A stretch of DNA of 64,000 nt, from positions 81,871 through 145,870 of the forward strand of contig JBBHKE010003585.1 in assembly GCA_037447655.1 (NCBI GenBank). The letters are read 5' to 3'. The notes below the pieces were generated by a model. That model was not told the origin of the DNA and did no database searches. It saw only the letters and a list, made by a program, of their open reading frames with translations. The position numbers were made by a program, and so were the translations under genes. This DNA comes from Zygnema cylindricum. Taxonomy: Eukaryota; Streptophyta; Zygnematophyceae; Zygnematales; Zygnemataceae. Each line of letters begins with the position of its first letter. The stretch's first letter is position 1. Below, piece after piece: positions 32,656 to 43,000 of this stretch.

Positions 32656-33704
32656 TGTAGAAACTAATGGTTTTTAAGTATTTTCTAGGTCTGAAAAGAA
32701 ATATAGAAGCCGAGGCAGTCTATCTCTAACTTCTCTCTCCAACTCTCAAACTTGTCGCAGTCACTGAGAAATTGGAGAGGAAGCTAGAGCCTAACTACCT
32801 AGGCTATCCTGAGGTTTACGGGAAATTTATATTAGTTCGGGTTTATTTATTTAAAAGGTATGTGACGGCGGCAGGAATTGAACCTTGTACCTACCGGCCG
32901 GCAGACAGGAAATAGCCGGTAGCCTTAGCCGTTAAGTCTAGGAGTCATGATACGTAGTATATAGTTTGATAGTTATTTAAATATGTATACGTTTGATTAT
33001 TCATTTAACTATAATAGATTACGGGATACATAGATCCGGTAATATATAAAGTACGGATTACGGTACGGACTATAAATCAATACCGCGCATTTGTTTCGTA
33101 AATGAAACAAATACCGCACATGTATTTATTACGGCTACGATTAAATTAGATTCTAAATCGGACGACCGCAATTAGCGCCGAGATCGCGGAGGAAGTTTTC
33201 GGGGGTTTGTGGCCATCGCCACATCGGATGACGCGTGGCGAAATTTCGTTGGATCGTGGAATCCCCGGAGATTATGGCATCGAATCCGGATATAACATGT
33301 GTCGACATTTAGGCCTTGTCGTACAATGTCCGTACCTAAAGTACACCGGCAGCTGTACTTTTGCGTACAGAACTCAATTCTGATTGGTTCCGTACATCAG
33401 TAGATAGAGTCTATGAGGGAGATAGAACTTAGAAAAATTAGGAGATAGGACCCTCTCTCCTAGAGAGCTTCTGTACAAAAGGTCAACTTTGACCCTCCAT
33501 AACTTACTGCTCAGGTGAGCAAATTCAGAGATTCTTTTCGCTATCGACTCAGGGGAGTCTTGTCTTCACATGAGTGAAGGTGGTTAGTGTTTTTGTCTGC
33601 CAGGGTGGCAGTTATTTTTGCTTAAACACAAAGGGGTCAGGATTATCCTAGAGGCTTCTTGGAAGCTGTCCACTCTGAGGACTTATGGAGGTCTCAGAGT
33701 TTCA
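32656..33704 (+). repeat. 5' LTR of element G
   Basis: 1049 bp, TGTAGAAACTAATGG...AGAGTTTCA. Contains the GACTC-AGGG-GAGTC hairpin near 33546-33559, an adjacent CTGCCA-GGG-TGGCAG hairpin near 33597-33611, a GTAC-rich upstream part around 33325-33395 and the gag ATG at 33685. Confidence 0.95.
32863..32942 (-). promoter_or_regulatory. antisense tRNA-like module in 5' LTR of G
   Basis: On the minus strand, GGCTAAGGCTACCGG is followed by GGTACAAGGTTCAATTCCTG; GGTTCAATTCC matches the pol III B-box consensus exactly. Orientation is opposite to the LTR. The copy in the 3' LTR is at 38267-38346. Confidence 0.5.
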
Positions 33705-34395
33705 GGTTATGGGCCCACCCTCTAGGGTACCAATATTTAATGGAACTGGCTTCATATACTGGGAAAGTATGATGATAGGAGCTCTATGCAAAAAATGGTT
33801 TTGGGGGATAGTGAGTGGACGATTGGGGCGTCCATCAAGTCTTGGAATTCCTCCAGGGTTTAAAGGAAGCAGATTCACCACGAAAGAGGATTCACCTTCA
33901 ACGGAGGAAACAAAGGAAGGAGAGGTGGTGGACAAAGGAAAGGAGAGGGAGGCGACCACACCTATAGCAACTGGTTTAGCATTCATGTCACCTATTCCGA
34001 GGAACGAGGAGAATGATACTGAAACCTGGGACTTCAAAAATATGGCGGCAAAGCACTTCATCCTACGCCATCTCACTCAAGGACTTGCATGTCCTCATTT
34101 GCAGGTAGAGAGGGCATCCGATCTTTGGATGGCTCTCATAGAGATGTACCGAAGTGGTACGATTCAGCAACAACAGTTGGCTGATCAGAAAGTTAAGGAG
34201 TATGTATACAAAGGGGGAAATATGTTGGATTTTTGCAATGAGCTTGCTACACTCTTCATAGACCTACAGAGTGCGGGAAAAGTTTTTAGTGAAAAAGAAA
34301 AGGTTAACTGTTTACTAATGAAGTTACCTGATGAGTTCGAGAACATAGTCAACCGTATGTAGGACTTGCCGGACTGAAGGTGGATATCGAACTCA
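33685..34395 (+). pseudogene. gag: gag N-terminal and capsid region of element G
   Basis: The ATG at 33685 lies 20 bases inside the LTR. The frame reads MEVSEFQVMGPPSRVPIFNG and continues 225 codons through FIYWESMMIGAL, NMAAKHFILRHLTQGLACPH, EYVYKGGNMLDFCNEL and LLMKLPDEFENIVNRM before TAG at 34360. This is the copia Gag capsid-like domain that forms cytoplasmic particles. A second stop follows about five codons later, then the same protein continues in the 34396 frame. The upstream LTR contribution is the first six codons. Confidence 0.92.
33705..33719 (+). other. primer-binding site of element G
   Basis: GGTTATGGGCCCACC follows the LTR terminal CA with no gap. It is a 15-nt perfect complement of the plant initiator tRNA-Met segment GGTGGGCCCATAACC (anticodon stem-loop), not of the tRNA 3' end. 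The same bases encode V-M-G-P-P of Gag. Confidence 0.9.
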
Positions 34396-36558
34396 GTGGT
34401 AGGGATGATTCTCGTTCGAGAGAATACGATTGAGATCCGAAGGGGAGGAAAGAGTGGCCAAGCCTTGGCAACAGCGACCGATTGGAGGAACAAGGATTCC
34501 CGGAAACCAGTCGAAAACAATGGGGGTAGGGAGCAGAAAAAACAAGTTGACGAGTTCGAACCAAGGGCTCCCAAAGGTTTATGTCATTTTTGTAAGAAAC
34601 CGGGGCACTATATGGCACAGTGCACTAAGCTAACCGAGCTTCGGTTAAAGGAGGGGCAGACCTATGGTACCCCGAGAGGAATGAAAAAGGCCCTTCTCAC
34701 ACAGGTACTTGAGGCGGAATCCGAGGACGAGGACGATGAGCTCCTTTTGGATGAGGAGTTGGAGGCGAAAACTGAGGTTGAAATTCCACGAAGGCAGAAA
34801 TGTGCTTACGGTGGATTGAAAGGTGAAGCAGGCTATATTATAGATTCAGGTTCCTCAATGCACATGTGTAAGGATATGCACTTGTTCACTAAGATAAGAA
34901 AGATTCCCACCGTAGAGATAGAGTACGGGGATGGGAGGATAGTCACCACTACTCTTGTAGGATCGGTAGATATGAAAGTGTTAGTAGAAGGAAAGACATC
35001 CATATTAACATTCTCCGATGTATTGTTTATCCCGGAGCTGAACAAAAACCTTATCTCTACATCTGTATTAGATGACAAGGGTTTTTTTACTAGCACCAGG
35101 GAAGGAGTCTTTACTGCTAGTTTTGAGGAGGATGTCTATTTCATTGCTGAGAAAGGTAGCCATGGGATGTTTAGGCTGATCTTAAATAATGAAACGAAGA
35201 AACTTTATTATGCTGGTGTTCATGATATTATGATGTGGCATAAGAGGCTTGGGCATGTGAATCTAGATAAGTTAAGAGAGATGAAAAAGATGGGAGTTGT
35301 GGAAGGGATTCAGTTCAGTGAGAGTGATGATATAAGTGATTGTAGTGGGTGTGCTCAAGGTAAAGCACACATATTACCCTTTCCTAAAACAGCCACCTAC
35401 AAGGGAGAAAAACTTCTAGATCTAGTACACACAGATATTTGGGGACCGGCTAGAGTGCCCTCACCGGGGGGGAAGAGATTTATGATGACTATAACTGATG
35501 ATTGGTCTCGGTATTCCTGGGTGTATTTTTTGAAAAACAAGTCAGAAGCTCAGGACTGTTTTAGTCAATATAAAGCATGGAGCGAAAAACTCCATGAAAC
35601 TCCAATCAAGAGAGTACGGAGTGACAATGGTGGAGAGTTTACTTCTAAACAGTTTGAGGATTTTTTGAGGGAAGATGGGGTTCAACACCAAAAGACAGTT
35701 CCAGAAAATCCGGAACAGAATGGGGTAGCTGAAAGGTTAAATAGAACACTAAGTGATAGTGCTAGAAGTATGTTGTCGGATAAGAAGATAGGAAAAAGGT
35801 TTTGGGCAGAAGCAATGAACTGTGCTAATTACCTCAAAAATAGAGTTCTTACTTCAGCTATAAAAGATCAAACACCTTATGAGAGATGGACAGGCCGGAA
35901 ACCAGACTTATCTCATTTAAAGGTTTTCGGCAGACAAGTGTTCAGTCTAGATACTGATCGGTCCAATTGGAAGCTAGATCCTAAAGGAAAACCGGGATAC
36001 TTATTAGGACATGATGAAGATGTTAAAGGATATAGAGTTTATGATCTAAAAAGGGAAGATATAATCTTAGTAAAGCATCTAGTAGTTATGGATGAAGGAA
36101 AGTCTGTGGATCCCTTCAAATATACGAAGTCAGTAAAAATCAGATTTGAGTCAGAAAATTCCGATGACTTTGAGCTTCCTAACTATCCAGGTTTTAGAGA
36201 AGATGACACTCTTGCAGGAACAAATCAGACCGAAAAGGACTCGGCTGTGGAAACTCCAGTGACAACTCTACTCGAAGCGGAAGACATGGTGGAAATTGGT
36301 TCGGAATCAAGGGATAGGGGAGAAGCCGAGTTTGTTCGAAAGAATCCACGAGAACCATCTATTCCAGCCTCAGATTTTGAGGGGGGGAGGAGAAGTAGCA
36401 AAAGACTGCAAGAAAAACAGGTTAATAACAAGGTAACTAAACTATCTCATCAAGATGAACCTCAAACTTATGGAGAGGCAATGACTTGTCCAAAAAGAAA
36501 CTGGTGGAAGACAGCCATCAACGAGGAGATGGCTTCAATCATGGCAGCCGATACTTAG
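34396..36558 (+). pseudogene. gag-pol of element G: zinc knuckle, protease, integrase
   Basis: A 720-residue open frame. Order by residue: Gag C-terminal IEIRRGGKS near 12-20; zinc knuckle C63-H71-C76 (CHFCKKPGHYMAQC); protease active site D150-S151-G152 (YIIDSGSSMHMC); pre-integrase zinc module H282, H287, C316, C319; integrase core D347 (HTDIWGP), D410 (RSDNGGEF) and E446 (GVAERLNRT); C-terminal domain with YRVYDLKREDI and VVMDEGKSVDPF; linker ASDFEGGRRSSKRLQEKQ near 655-675. It ends at TAG in the Trp codon of the RT motif TWELVD. All catalytic residues for protease and integrase are present, making this the most complete pol segment in the window. Confidence 0.95.
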
Positions 36559-37613
36559 GAGCTGGTGGACTGTCCACCTAACTGAAAAGCAATCGGTTGT
36601 AAGTGGGTTTTTAAATTAAAACTGAACCCAGATAACACAATCAAGCGCTACAAGGCCAGATTAGTGGCAAAGGGATTTACACAAAAAAAAAATGAATTGA
36701 CTACGAGGAAACCTTTGCCCCGGTGGTCAAATTTCCCTCTTTCCGCATACTTCTCAGCCTGGCAGCAGCGGAAGACATGGAAGTGCACCAGATGGACATC
36801 AAAACAGCCTTTTTGCATGGAGAATTGGAAGAGGAGATCTTCATGCGACAACCCGAAGGGTTTGTGGAAGAAGGAGAGGAGAGTAAGGTATGCCGGCTGA
36901 TTAAATCTCTTTATAGTTTGAAACTGGCGCCTCGACAGTGGAATAAGAAGCTTGATGAGTTTCTTACCGGTCTAGGATATATTCGGATCAGCTCTGATCA
37001 CTCAATCTATGTTTTCGAAGATGAGGAAGGTTTTATATTTATTGCAATTTATGTTGATGATTTGCTTGTTTTAAGTAAATCAATGGAAAAAATTAATAAA
37101 CTGAAAACCGATCTTAAGGGGAGATTTGAAATGAAGGATATAGGGGAAGCAAAATATATTTTGGGAATTCAAGTAGAGAGAGACCGAAAAAGAAAAATTA
37201 TAAGATTGACTCAAAAGGAAGCAATAGGGAACATGCTTGAAAAATTTCAAATGGATAAAGCTAATAGTTGTACAACTCCAATGGAGTTGAAGAAGGGAAG
37301 TGAGGGGAGTGAGGAAGGAGGAGTCATAATCTTAGACGAGGAATTATCTCCTGAAGAACAGAAGTTCATGCAGACTATTCCTTACAGGCAAGTCGTGGGA
37401 AGTCTAATCTATTTTATAAATTGTACCCGGCCGGATCTAGCTGCAGCTGTAGGAGTGCTGAGTAGAAGTCTAAATGCTCCCACTAAGAAGGATTGGGAGG
37501 CAGCTAAGAGAGTCCTTAGATATTTGGTAGGAACTAGGGATCTATGGTTGCATTTGGGTGGGGAGAATACTGACATCACTACTTAGAGTGATGCCAGTTA
37601 TGGTGATGCTCCG
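36559..37613 (+). pseudogene. reverse transcriptase of element G
   Basis: After the TAG, PPN[19 protein letters not shown] reaches VAKGFTQK, where a run of A residues shifts the frame. The 287-codon frame 36723-37586 then gives VHQMDIKTAFLHGELEEEIF, QPEGFVEEGEESKVCRLIKS, APRQWNKKLDEF and catalytic YVDDLLVLS (residues 110-118), then GEAKYILGIQVERD and YRQVVGSLIYFINC. It ends in TAG at 37584 at the Trp codon just before the RNase H Asp. Apart from the stops and one shift, RT is complete. Confidence 0.94.
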
Positions 37614-38045
37614 ATGAGGAGATGCACTTCTGGATATGTGTTATATGTGGGTGATGGGGCTTGCTGTTGGAGTAGCAAACAACAAAAGGTTATTGCTCAG
37701 TCCACCATGGAGGCTGAGTATATGGCCTCTTGCTCTGCTGTAAAAGAATTGATGTGGGTCAAGTCTTTGCTTGGTGAGCTTGGTCACCTTAAGAGTGGTG
37801 TGCAGAAAATATTTTGTGATAATCAGGCAGCAATCGCTATTTCTGCCAATCCTAAACATCATTTTAAAGCCAAACACATGGACATCAGACTCAGCTTTGT
37901 TAGAGAAAAAGTAGAAAACAAAATAATCTGTTTAGAGTACAGACTAGATAGTGAGATGGTAGCAGATATGATGACCAAACCTGTGCCTTCCCCTAAGTTA
38001 AGTTTTTGCAGGGAGAAGTGTGGTCTGAAATTAAAGATTGACTAG
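37587..38045 (+). pseudogene. RNase H of element G
   Basis: In frame with RT downstream of the TAG: SDASYGDAPMRRCTSGYV, STMEAEYMASCSAVKELM, FCDNQAAIAIS and KHHFKAKHMDIRLSFVRE hold the usual acidic residues. The product ends ADMMTKPVPSPKL...GLKLKID and the natural TAG at 38043. It would degrade the RNA strand during reverse transcription. Confidence 0.94.
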
Positions 38046-38058
38046 AAAATAAGGGGAG
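38046..38058 (+). other. polypurine tract of element G
   Basis: AAAATAAGGGGAG sits between the pol stop and the TG of the 3' LTR. The same word borders the LTRs of F, H and J with small changes. Confidence 0.85.
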
Positions 38059-39109
38059 TGTAGAAAATAATGGTTTTTAAGTATTTTCGAGGTTTGAAAA
38101 GAAATATAGAAGCCGAGGCAGTCTATCTCTAACTTCTCTCTCCAACTCTCAAACTTGTCGTAGTCACTGAGAAATTGGAGAGGAAGCTAGAGCCATGGCT
38201 ACCTAGGCTATCCTGAGGTTTACGGGAAATTTATATTAGTTCGGGTTTATTTATTTAAAAGGTATGTGCCGGCGGCAGGAATTGAACCTTGTACCTACCG
38301 GCCGGCAGACAGGAAATAGCCGGTAGCCTTAGGCATTAAGTCTAGGAGTCATGATACGTAGTATATAGTTTGATAGTTATTTAAATATGTATACGTTTGA
38401 TTATTCATTTAACTATAATAGATTACGGGATACATAGATCCGGTAATATATAAAGTACGGATTACGGTACGGACTATAAATCAATACCGCGCATTTGTTT
38501 CGTAAATGAAACAAATACCGCACATGTATTTATTACGGCTACGATTAAATTAGATTCTAAATCGGACGGCGGCAATTAGCGCCGAGATCGCGGAGGAAGT
38601 TTTCGGCGGTTTGTGGCCATCGCCACATCGGATGACGCGTGGCGAAATGTCGTTGGATCGTGGAATCCCCGGAGATTATGGCATCGAACCCGGATATGAC
38701 ATGTGTCGACATTTAGGCCTTGTCGTACAATGTTCGTGCCTAAAGTACACCGGCAGCTGTACTTTTGCGTACGGAACTCAATTCTGATTGGTTCCGTACA
38801 TCAGTAGATAGAGTCTGTGAGAGAGATAGGACTTAGAAAAATTAGGAGATAAGACCCTCTCTCCCAGAGAGCTTCTGTACAAAAGGTCAACTTTGACCCT
38901 CCATAACTTACTGCTCAGGGGAGCAAATTCAGATGATTCTTTTTGCTATCGACTCAGGGGAGTCTTGTCTTCACACGGGTGAAGGTGGTTAGTGTTTTTG
39001 TCTGCCAGGGTGGCAGTTATTTTTGCTTAAACACAAAGGGGTCAGGATTATCCTAGAGGCTTCTTGTAAGCTGTCCACTCTGAGGACTTATGGAGGTCTT
39101 AGAGTTTCA
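38059..39109 (+). repeat. 3' LTR of element G
   Basis: 1051 bp, TGTAGAAAATAATGG...AGAGTTTCA, collinear with the 5' LTR with roughly 25 substitutions by eye. TSD CATCC follows. Confidence 0.95.
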
Positions 39110-39114
39110 CATCC

Positions 39115-39646
39115 ACTACAATCATCCAAGGTATCATTATCTTCAAAATGTATTCCCTCAACTACACCCATTTTTTTCATTTCCTTCAATCTATCGAGAT
39201 GCACATGTCCTAATCTTTAATGCCACATCATTAAATCACTTACACCGGCATAGTAAACTCTCGTTTTGCCATTACTCAAATCACGCCTAACATTCTTTGG
39301 CTACCATTTTCAGCTGTTAAGTACACTTCATTCTCATAGGTAGCAACAAAGATTATTTTCTTAGTACAAGTCTCAAAACCCTTATCATCTGAGACCGACG
39401 TAAAGATAAGATTCTTCTTCAACTCTAGAATAAAAAGAACATCAAAGAAAGTGAAAATTGATGTCTTCCCATCAACTAAGACTCTCATATCCACAGATCT
39501 CACTATATTAGTAGTTACTATTTTCCCAACCCCATACTCTATCTTTACAATAGGGATCTTTCTTATTTTAGTAAACAATTGTTTTTCTCTGCACATATGC
39601 ATAGAGGCTCATGAATCAATAATTCATCGTTCTTTAGGAGCTTCTT
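39115..39646 (-). pseudogene. pre-integrase and protease of element F
   Basis: The minus strand reads the pre-integrase module near 39115-39260 (MMWH, then HVHLDRLKEMKK) and the protease part MHMCREKQLFTKIRKIP, VLVDGKTSIFTFFDVLF in frame 39602-39276. Immediately before it the active site reads IIDS-TGA-ASMHM, with a further TGA replacing the preceding Trp. Confidence 0.85.
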
Positions 39647-40771
39647 TTACTCCACCGAAATCACACTTTTGCCTCCTAGGAATCTTGGCTCGCCTTTCAC
39701 CTCCAATTCCACGTTGACGAGAAGTTCTCCATCGTCCTTATCAGAATCCTCTCCCATGACTTGTGTTGCCACAAATGCCTTCTTATTTCTTGCAATTGAT
39801 TTTCCAATCTGCTGCTCTTTAAATCTCAATTCTGTCAGTTTAGTACACTCAGCCATGTAATGTCCTGGCTTCTTACAAAAGTGACAGAGCCCCTTCAGAG
39901 GCCTCAATCTAAATCTGTCCGATTGCTTTCCTCTTCCTCCTCCACCAAAGTTTCCCTAAGGTTTGTTGGAATCATTATCTCCCTAGTTAGTTCGAATAGC
40001 CAATGCTTGAACACTGTTTCCTCCTCTCCGAATCTCAATTGTGCTTTCCCGAACCAAAATCATCCCCACAATGGAGTTCGAGATCCATCGATGATCTAGC
40101 AAATGCTAAACCTTGTTGACAATGTTTTCCTAAGCATCTGAGAGTTTAATCAACAAAGTATTCACCTTGTCTTTCTCAGTCTCTATTTTTCCTACACTCT
40201 CTAACTCCAAGAATTCCCCGGCCAAGTCATTACAAAAGTCTAACATCTTTCCCCCTTTGTACACATATGTTTGTACCTTCTGATCTGCTAGCTTCTGCTC
40301 CTGAATCGTACCACTCTTGTAAATATTGATTAGAGCCTCCCACAACTCGTCCGCATTGTCCACATAAACATGAGGTGTAGCAACTCTTTGAGTGAGACGT
40401 CCGAGAATAAAATGAGTCGTTATAGTGTTGTTGAAATCCTAAATTTCAGTGTCTTTTGCCTCGATCTTCTGAAATCTGCTACCGGAACCGATCCACTAAC
40501 CATCGGTGTGAGTTTCTCATTCTCCTTCTCCTTCGTTGTATCGAACACGATATTTTATCCAATATCCTCAACAACCTCTACCTCCGCAAATCTTCCTTTT
40601 AATCGAGATCCTCAAAACCCTGGTAGAACTCCGAATTTTCCAGTTGGCCAACGCACATGACCACTCACAATGCCCCCTAGCCGTTTTCAAACAATGCACC
40701 CCTCATCATGGTTTCCCAATATATGACCCTATTCTATTGAAAATGGGCACCCTAGAAATTGGATCATAACT
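39647..40771 (-). pseudogene. gag: gag of element F
   Basis: Frame 39907-39647 (minus) has an intact zinc knuckle CHFCKKPGHYMAEC. Upstream, 40363-40130 gives ELWEALINIYKSGTIQEQKL and YVYKGGKMLDFCNDLAGEF. The N-terminus (near 40540-40770) is recognisable as FSIE/FYIWETMMRGALF, PTGKFGVLPGF with shifts. The LTR-borne start (ATG GAG GAC) is present; the PBS is badly mutated. Confidence 0.83.
40757..40771 (-). other. decayed primer-binding site of element F
   Basis: Element orientation AGTTATGATCCAATT; only the first half still fits the iMet anticodon-arm complement. Confidence 0.65.
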
Positions 40772-41949
40772 TGTAATTCTATGTCCTCCATAAGTTCACA
40801 CAATGTCCAACTTATATAAAGCCTCTAAAATAATATTTGCACATTTGACTTTAGCAAAAAATAACTGCCACCATGGCACGCAAAAATTTTGACAGACTAC
40901 ACCCTTGTGCAGCCTGGACTCCCCTGAGTTCGCAACAAAAAGAATCAGTGAAATTAATCCCTTGAGCATTAAGTTATGGATGTTCAAAGACAACGCATTT
41001 ATACTTATGGCCTCTAGGAGAGAGGGCTTTAAAAAAAAAGTATAAGTCCTAAGAACCTTCTCTTAGCCCCTTTAGACTAATTAAATCATCATACACTACA
41101 TAATATATATACAAAGTACGGTAGCTGTCGTATTTTATGTACGAAATTATGCGGCACCACTCTCGGTCTGCCATGTGGCGAATAAATCATCGTCGTTCTG
41201 TCTTTTTCTTCTTCAGCATCATATAAGATGGTGCCACGTGTCAGTTTTCCTCCACTTTGGCGAAGTGCTCCCTAAAAGTCTTTCCAGCTTGTCGGCACTC
41301 ACGCGTGCTGTCCGTTTGTTTTTCGGGGATCAATGTTGGCCGTTCGATCTTGACGACGCGTCGAATAAACTTTGTTGATTGTTGAAATTCTATTGCCGTC
41401 GTTCCGTGTTGATCGTTGAATTTCTACGGCCGTCATTCGGTGTTGAGCGTTGCCATCATTTGCGAACGACATTTGATTTCGTCCGTTGATATTAGATGTC
41501 ATTTCGTTTATTTCGTATAGTACAGTATTTCGTGCGATACTATACTTTTCATGTTCAATTTGTTCTGTATGTGTCGTCGCGTCACTATTTATATATTTAT
41601 CACATACAACATATGTAACACTTATAAGACCTATTGGATAAAGTAAAAGGCTACAGTGTAGGGCAATAATTTGGAGGTCACAGGATCAATTCATGCTCTA
41701 ATAGTCTGCCTTTTGCAAGGGGTGTTTCTTCTACCTGTCTTCTTACCTGCCTAAGACAGCCTTTCTTACCTACCTGAGACAGCCTTGGTTGCCTTGCACT
41801 TACAAGGGGTGTTTCATCTGCCTGTCTTCTTACCTGCCTGAGACAGCCATGGTTGCGTGGCAGTTCTCAGTGACTACGACAATTATGAGAACTGTAGAAT
41901 GACAAAAAACTAACAAAAGAGATAGAATACAAAATACCCTTTTTCAACA
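40772..41949 (-). repeat. 5' LTR of element F
   Basis: 1178 bp, about 86 bp longer than the 3' copy. The excess is a tandem repetition of a GGTGTTTC...CCTGTCTTCTTACCTGCCT...GACAGCC unit at about 41715-41850, seen only once in the 3' LTR. Otherwise collinear. Confidence 0.9.
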
Positions 41950-41954
41950 ATGGG

Positions 41955-43000
41955 GACCGGCCAAAGTGTAATCAGTTGGAGGGAAAATATTTATGCTTAC
42001 TATCACTGATGATTTGTCTTGATACTCAAGAGTATATTTCTTGAAAAATAAATCCGAGGCTTCGGCTTATTTCAAAGAGTATAAAGTATGGAGTGAAAAG
42101 CCTCATGAGACACCTATAAAGAGAATGAGGAGTGATAATAAGGAGGGAATACTCTTCTAATGAGTTTGAGGAATTTTTGAAAGAGGAGGGGATTCAATAC
42201 AAAAAGACTGTTCCAAAGAACCCACAACAAAATGGTGTAGCTGAGAGACTAAATTGGACATTAAGTGATAGTGCCCGTAGTATGTTGTCGGTTAAAAAGA
42301 TAACAAAACGTTTTTGGGCAGAAGCTATGAATTGTGCTAACTATCTTAAAAGCAGAGTCATTATCTCAACGGTAAAAGAACAAACACTTTATAGAAGATG
42401 GACCGGGAGAAAACCTAATATTTCACACTTAAAGGTGTTCGGAAGTCAAGTGTTTAGTCTATACACAAACAAATCTGATTGGAAGATAGATGCGAGGCGA
42501 AAGTCAAGATACCTACTTGGGTATGATGAAAATGTAAAAGGATATAGAGTTTATAATCTCGGAAAAGAAGACATCATTCTAGTAAAATACTTGGTAGTCA
42601 TGGATGAAGGAAAATCTATAGATCCTTTTCAGTACACTAAACTTGTTAAAATTATAATTGAATCCGTAAATGAGTTAGATTCAGATTCTTCAAGCGGAAC
42701 TCCGGTTCAGCCTGACCTTGTTGAAGAAGAGGAAAAACTAACCGAGAGTGACCCTCTCTTTAAGTCACAACGTCTAATTCAAACCGAGGAAGAAAACGAG
42801 GAAAGACCGGAAATGGATGATGAACGTCCAGAGATGGTCTCCATGGATAGGGTAAAAGATGAAGTCATTTGGAGAAATCCGAGATTACCCTCCATTCGAG
42901 CATCACAATTTGAAGGAGGAAGGAGGAGTAGCAAAAGACTTCAAGAAAGACAAGTGAACAACAAAGTAGCTAAGCTGTCACATTTGAGCGAACCCTAGAC
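41955..43000 (+). pseudogene. integrase core and linker of element E
   Basis: Continues the integrase split by F: ITDDLS, SRVYFLKNKSEASAYFKEYK and RMRSDN. An extra base at about 42140 shifts the frame, and 42132-42998 stays open for 288 codons: NEFEEFLKEEG, QQNGVAERLNWT, RFWAEAMNCANYLKSR, GRKPNISHLKVFGSQVFS, GYRVYNLGKEDIILVKY and the linker ASQFEGGRRSSKRLQERQ. Catalytic Glu is present. The long open linker suggests relatively modest decay here. Confidence 0.88.

Larger units (their letters stand above)
32656..39109 (+). mobile_element. full-length copia element G, best preserved copy
   Basis: 6.45-kb element with LTRs 32656-33704 and 38059-39109 and perfect TSD CATCC (32651-32655, 39110-39114), inserted in integrase of F. 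The coding region has a small number of lesions: stops near 34360 and 34374, TAG at 36556, TGA near 36583, a shift in an A-run near 36690 and TAG at 37584. The LTRs differ at a few per cent of positions by eye, so it is not brand new. PBS and polypurine tract are intact. Confidence 0.96.
28662..41949 (-). mobile_element. copia element F, containing element G
   Basis: Minus-strand element with 3' LTR 28662-29753 and 5' LTR 40772-41949 and TSD ATGGG on both sides (28657-28661, 41950-41954), inserted in integrase of E. Element G splits F's integrase. All domains are present but decayed. A partial LTR/polypurine duplication lies at its 3' end, and the 5' LTR is about 86 bp longer than the 3' LTR. 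Confidence 0.93.
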
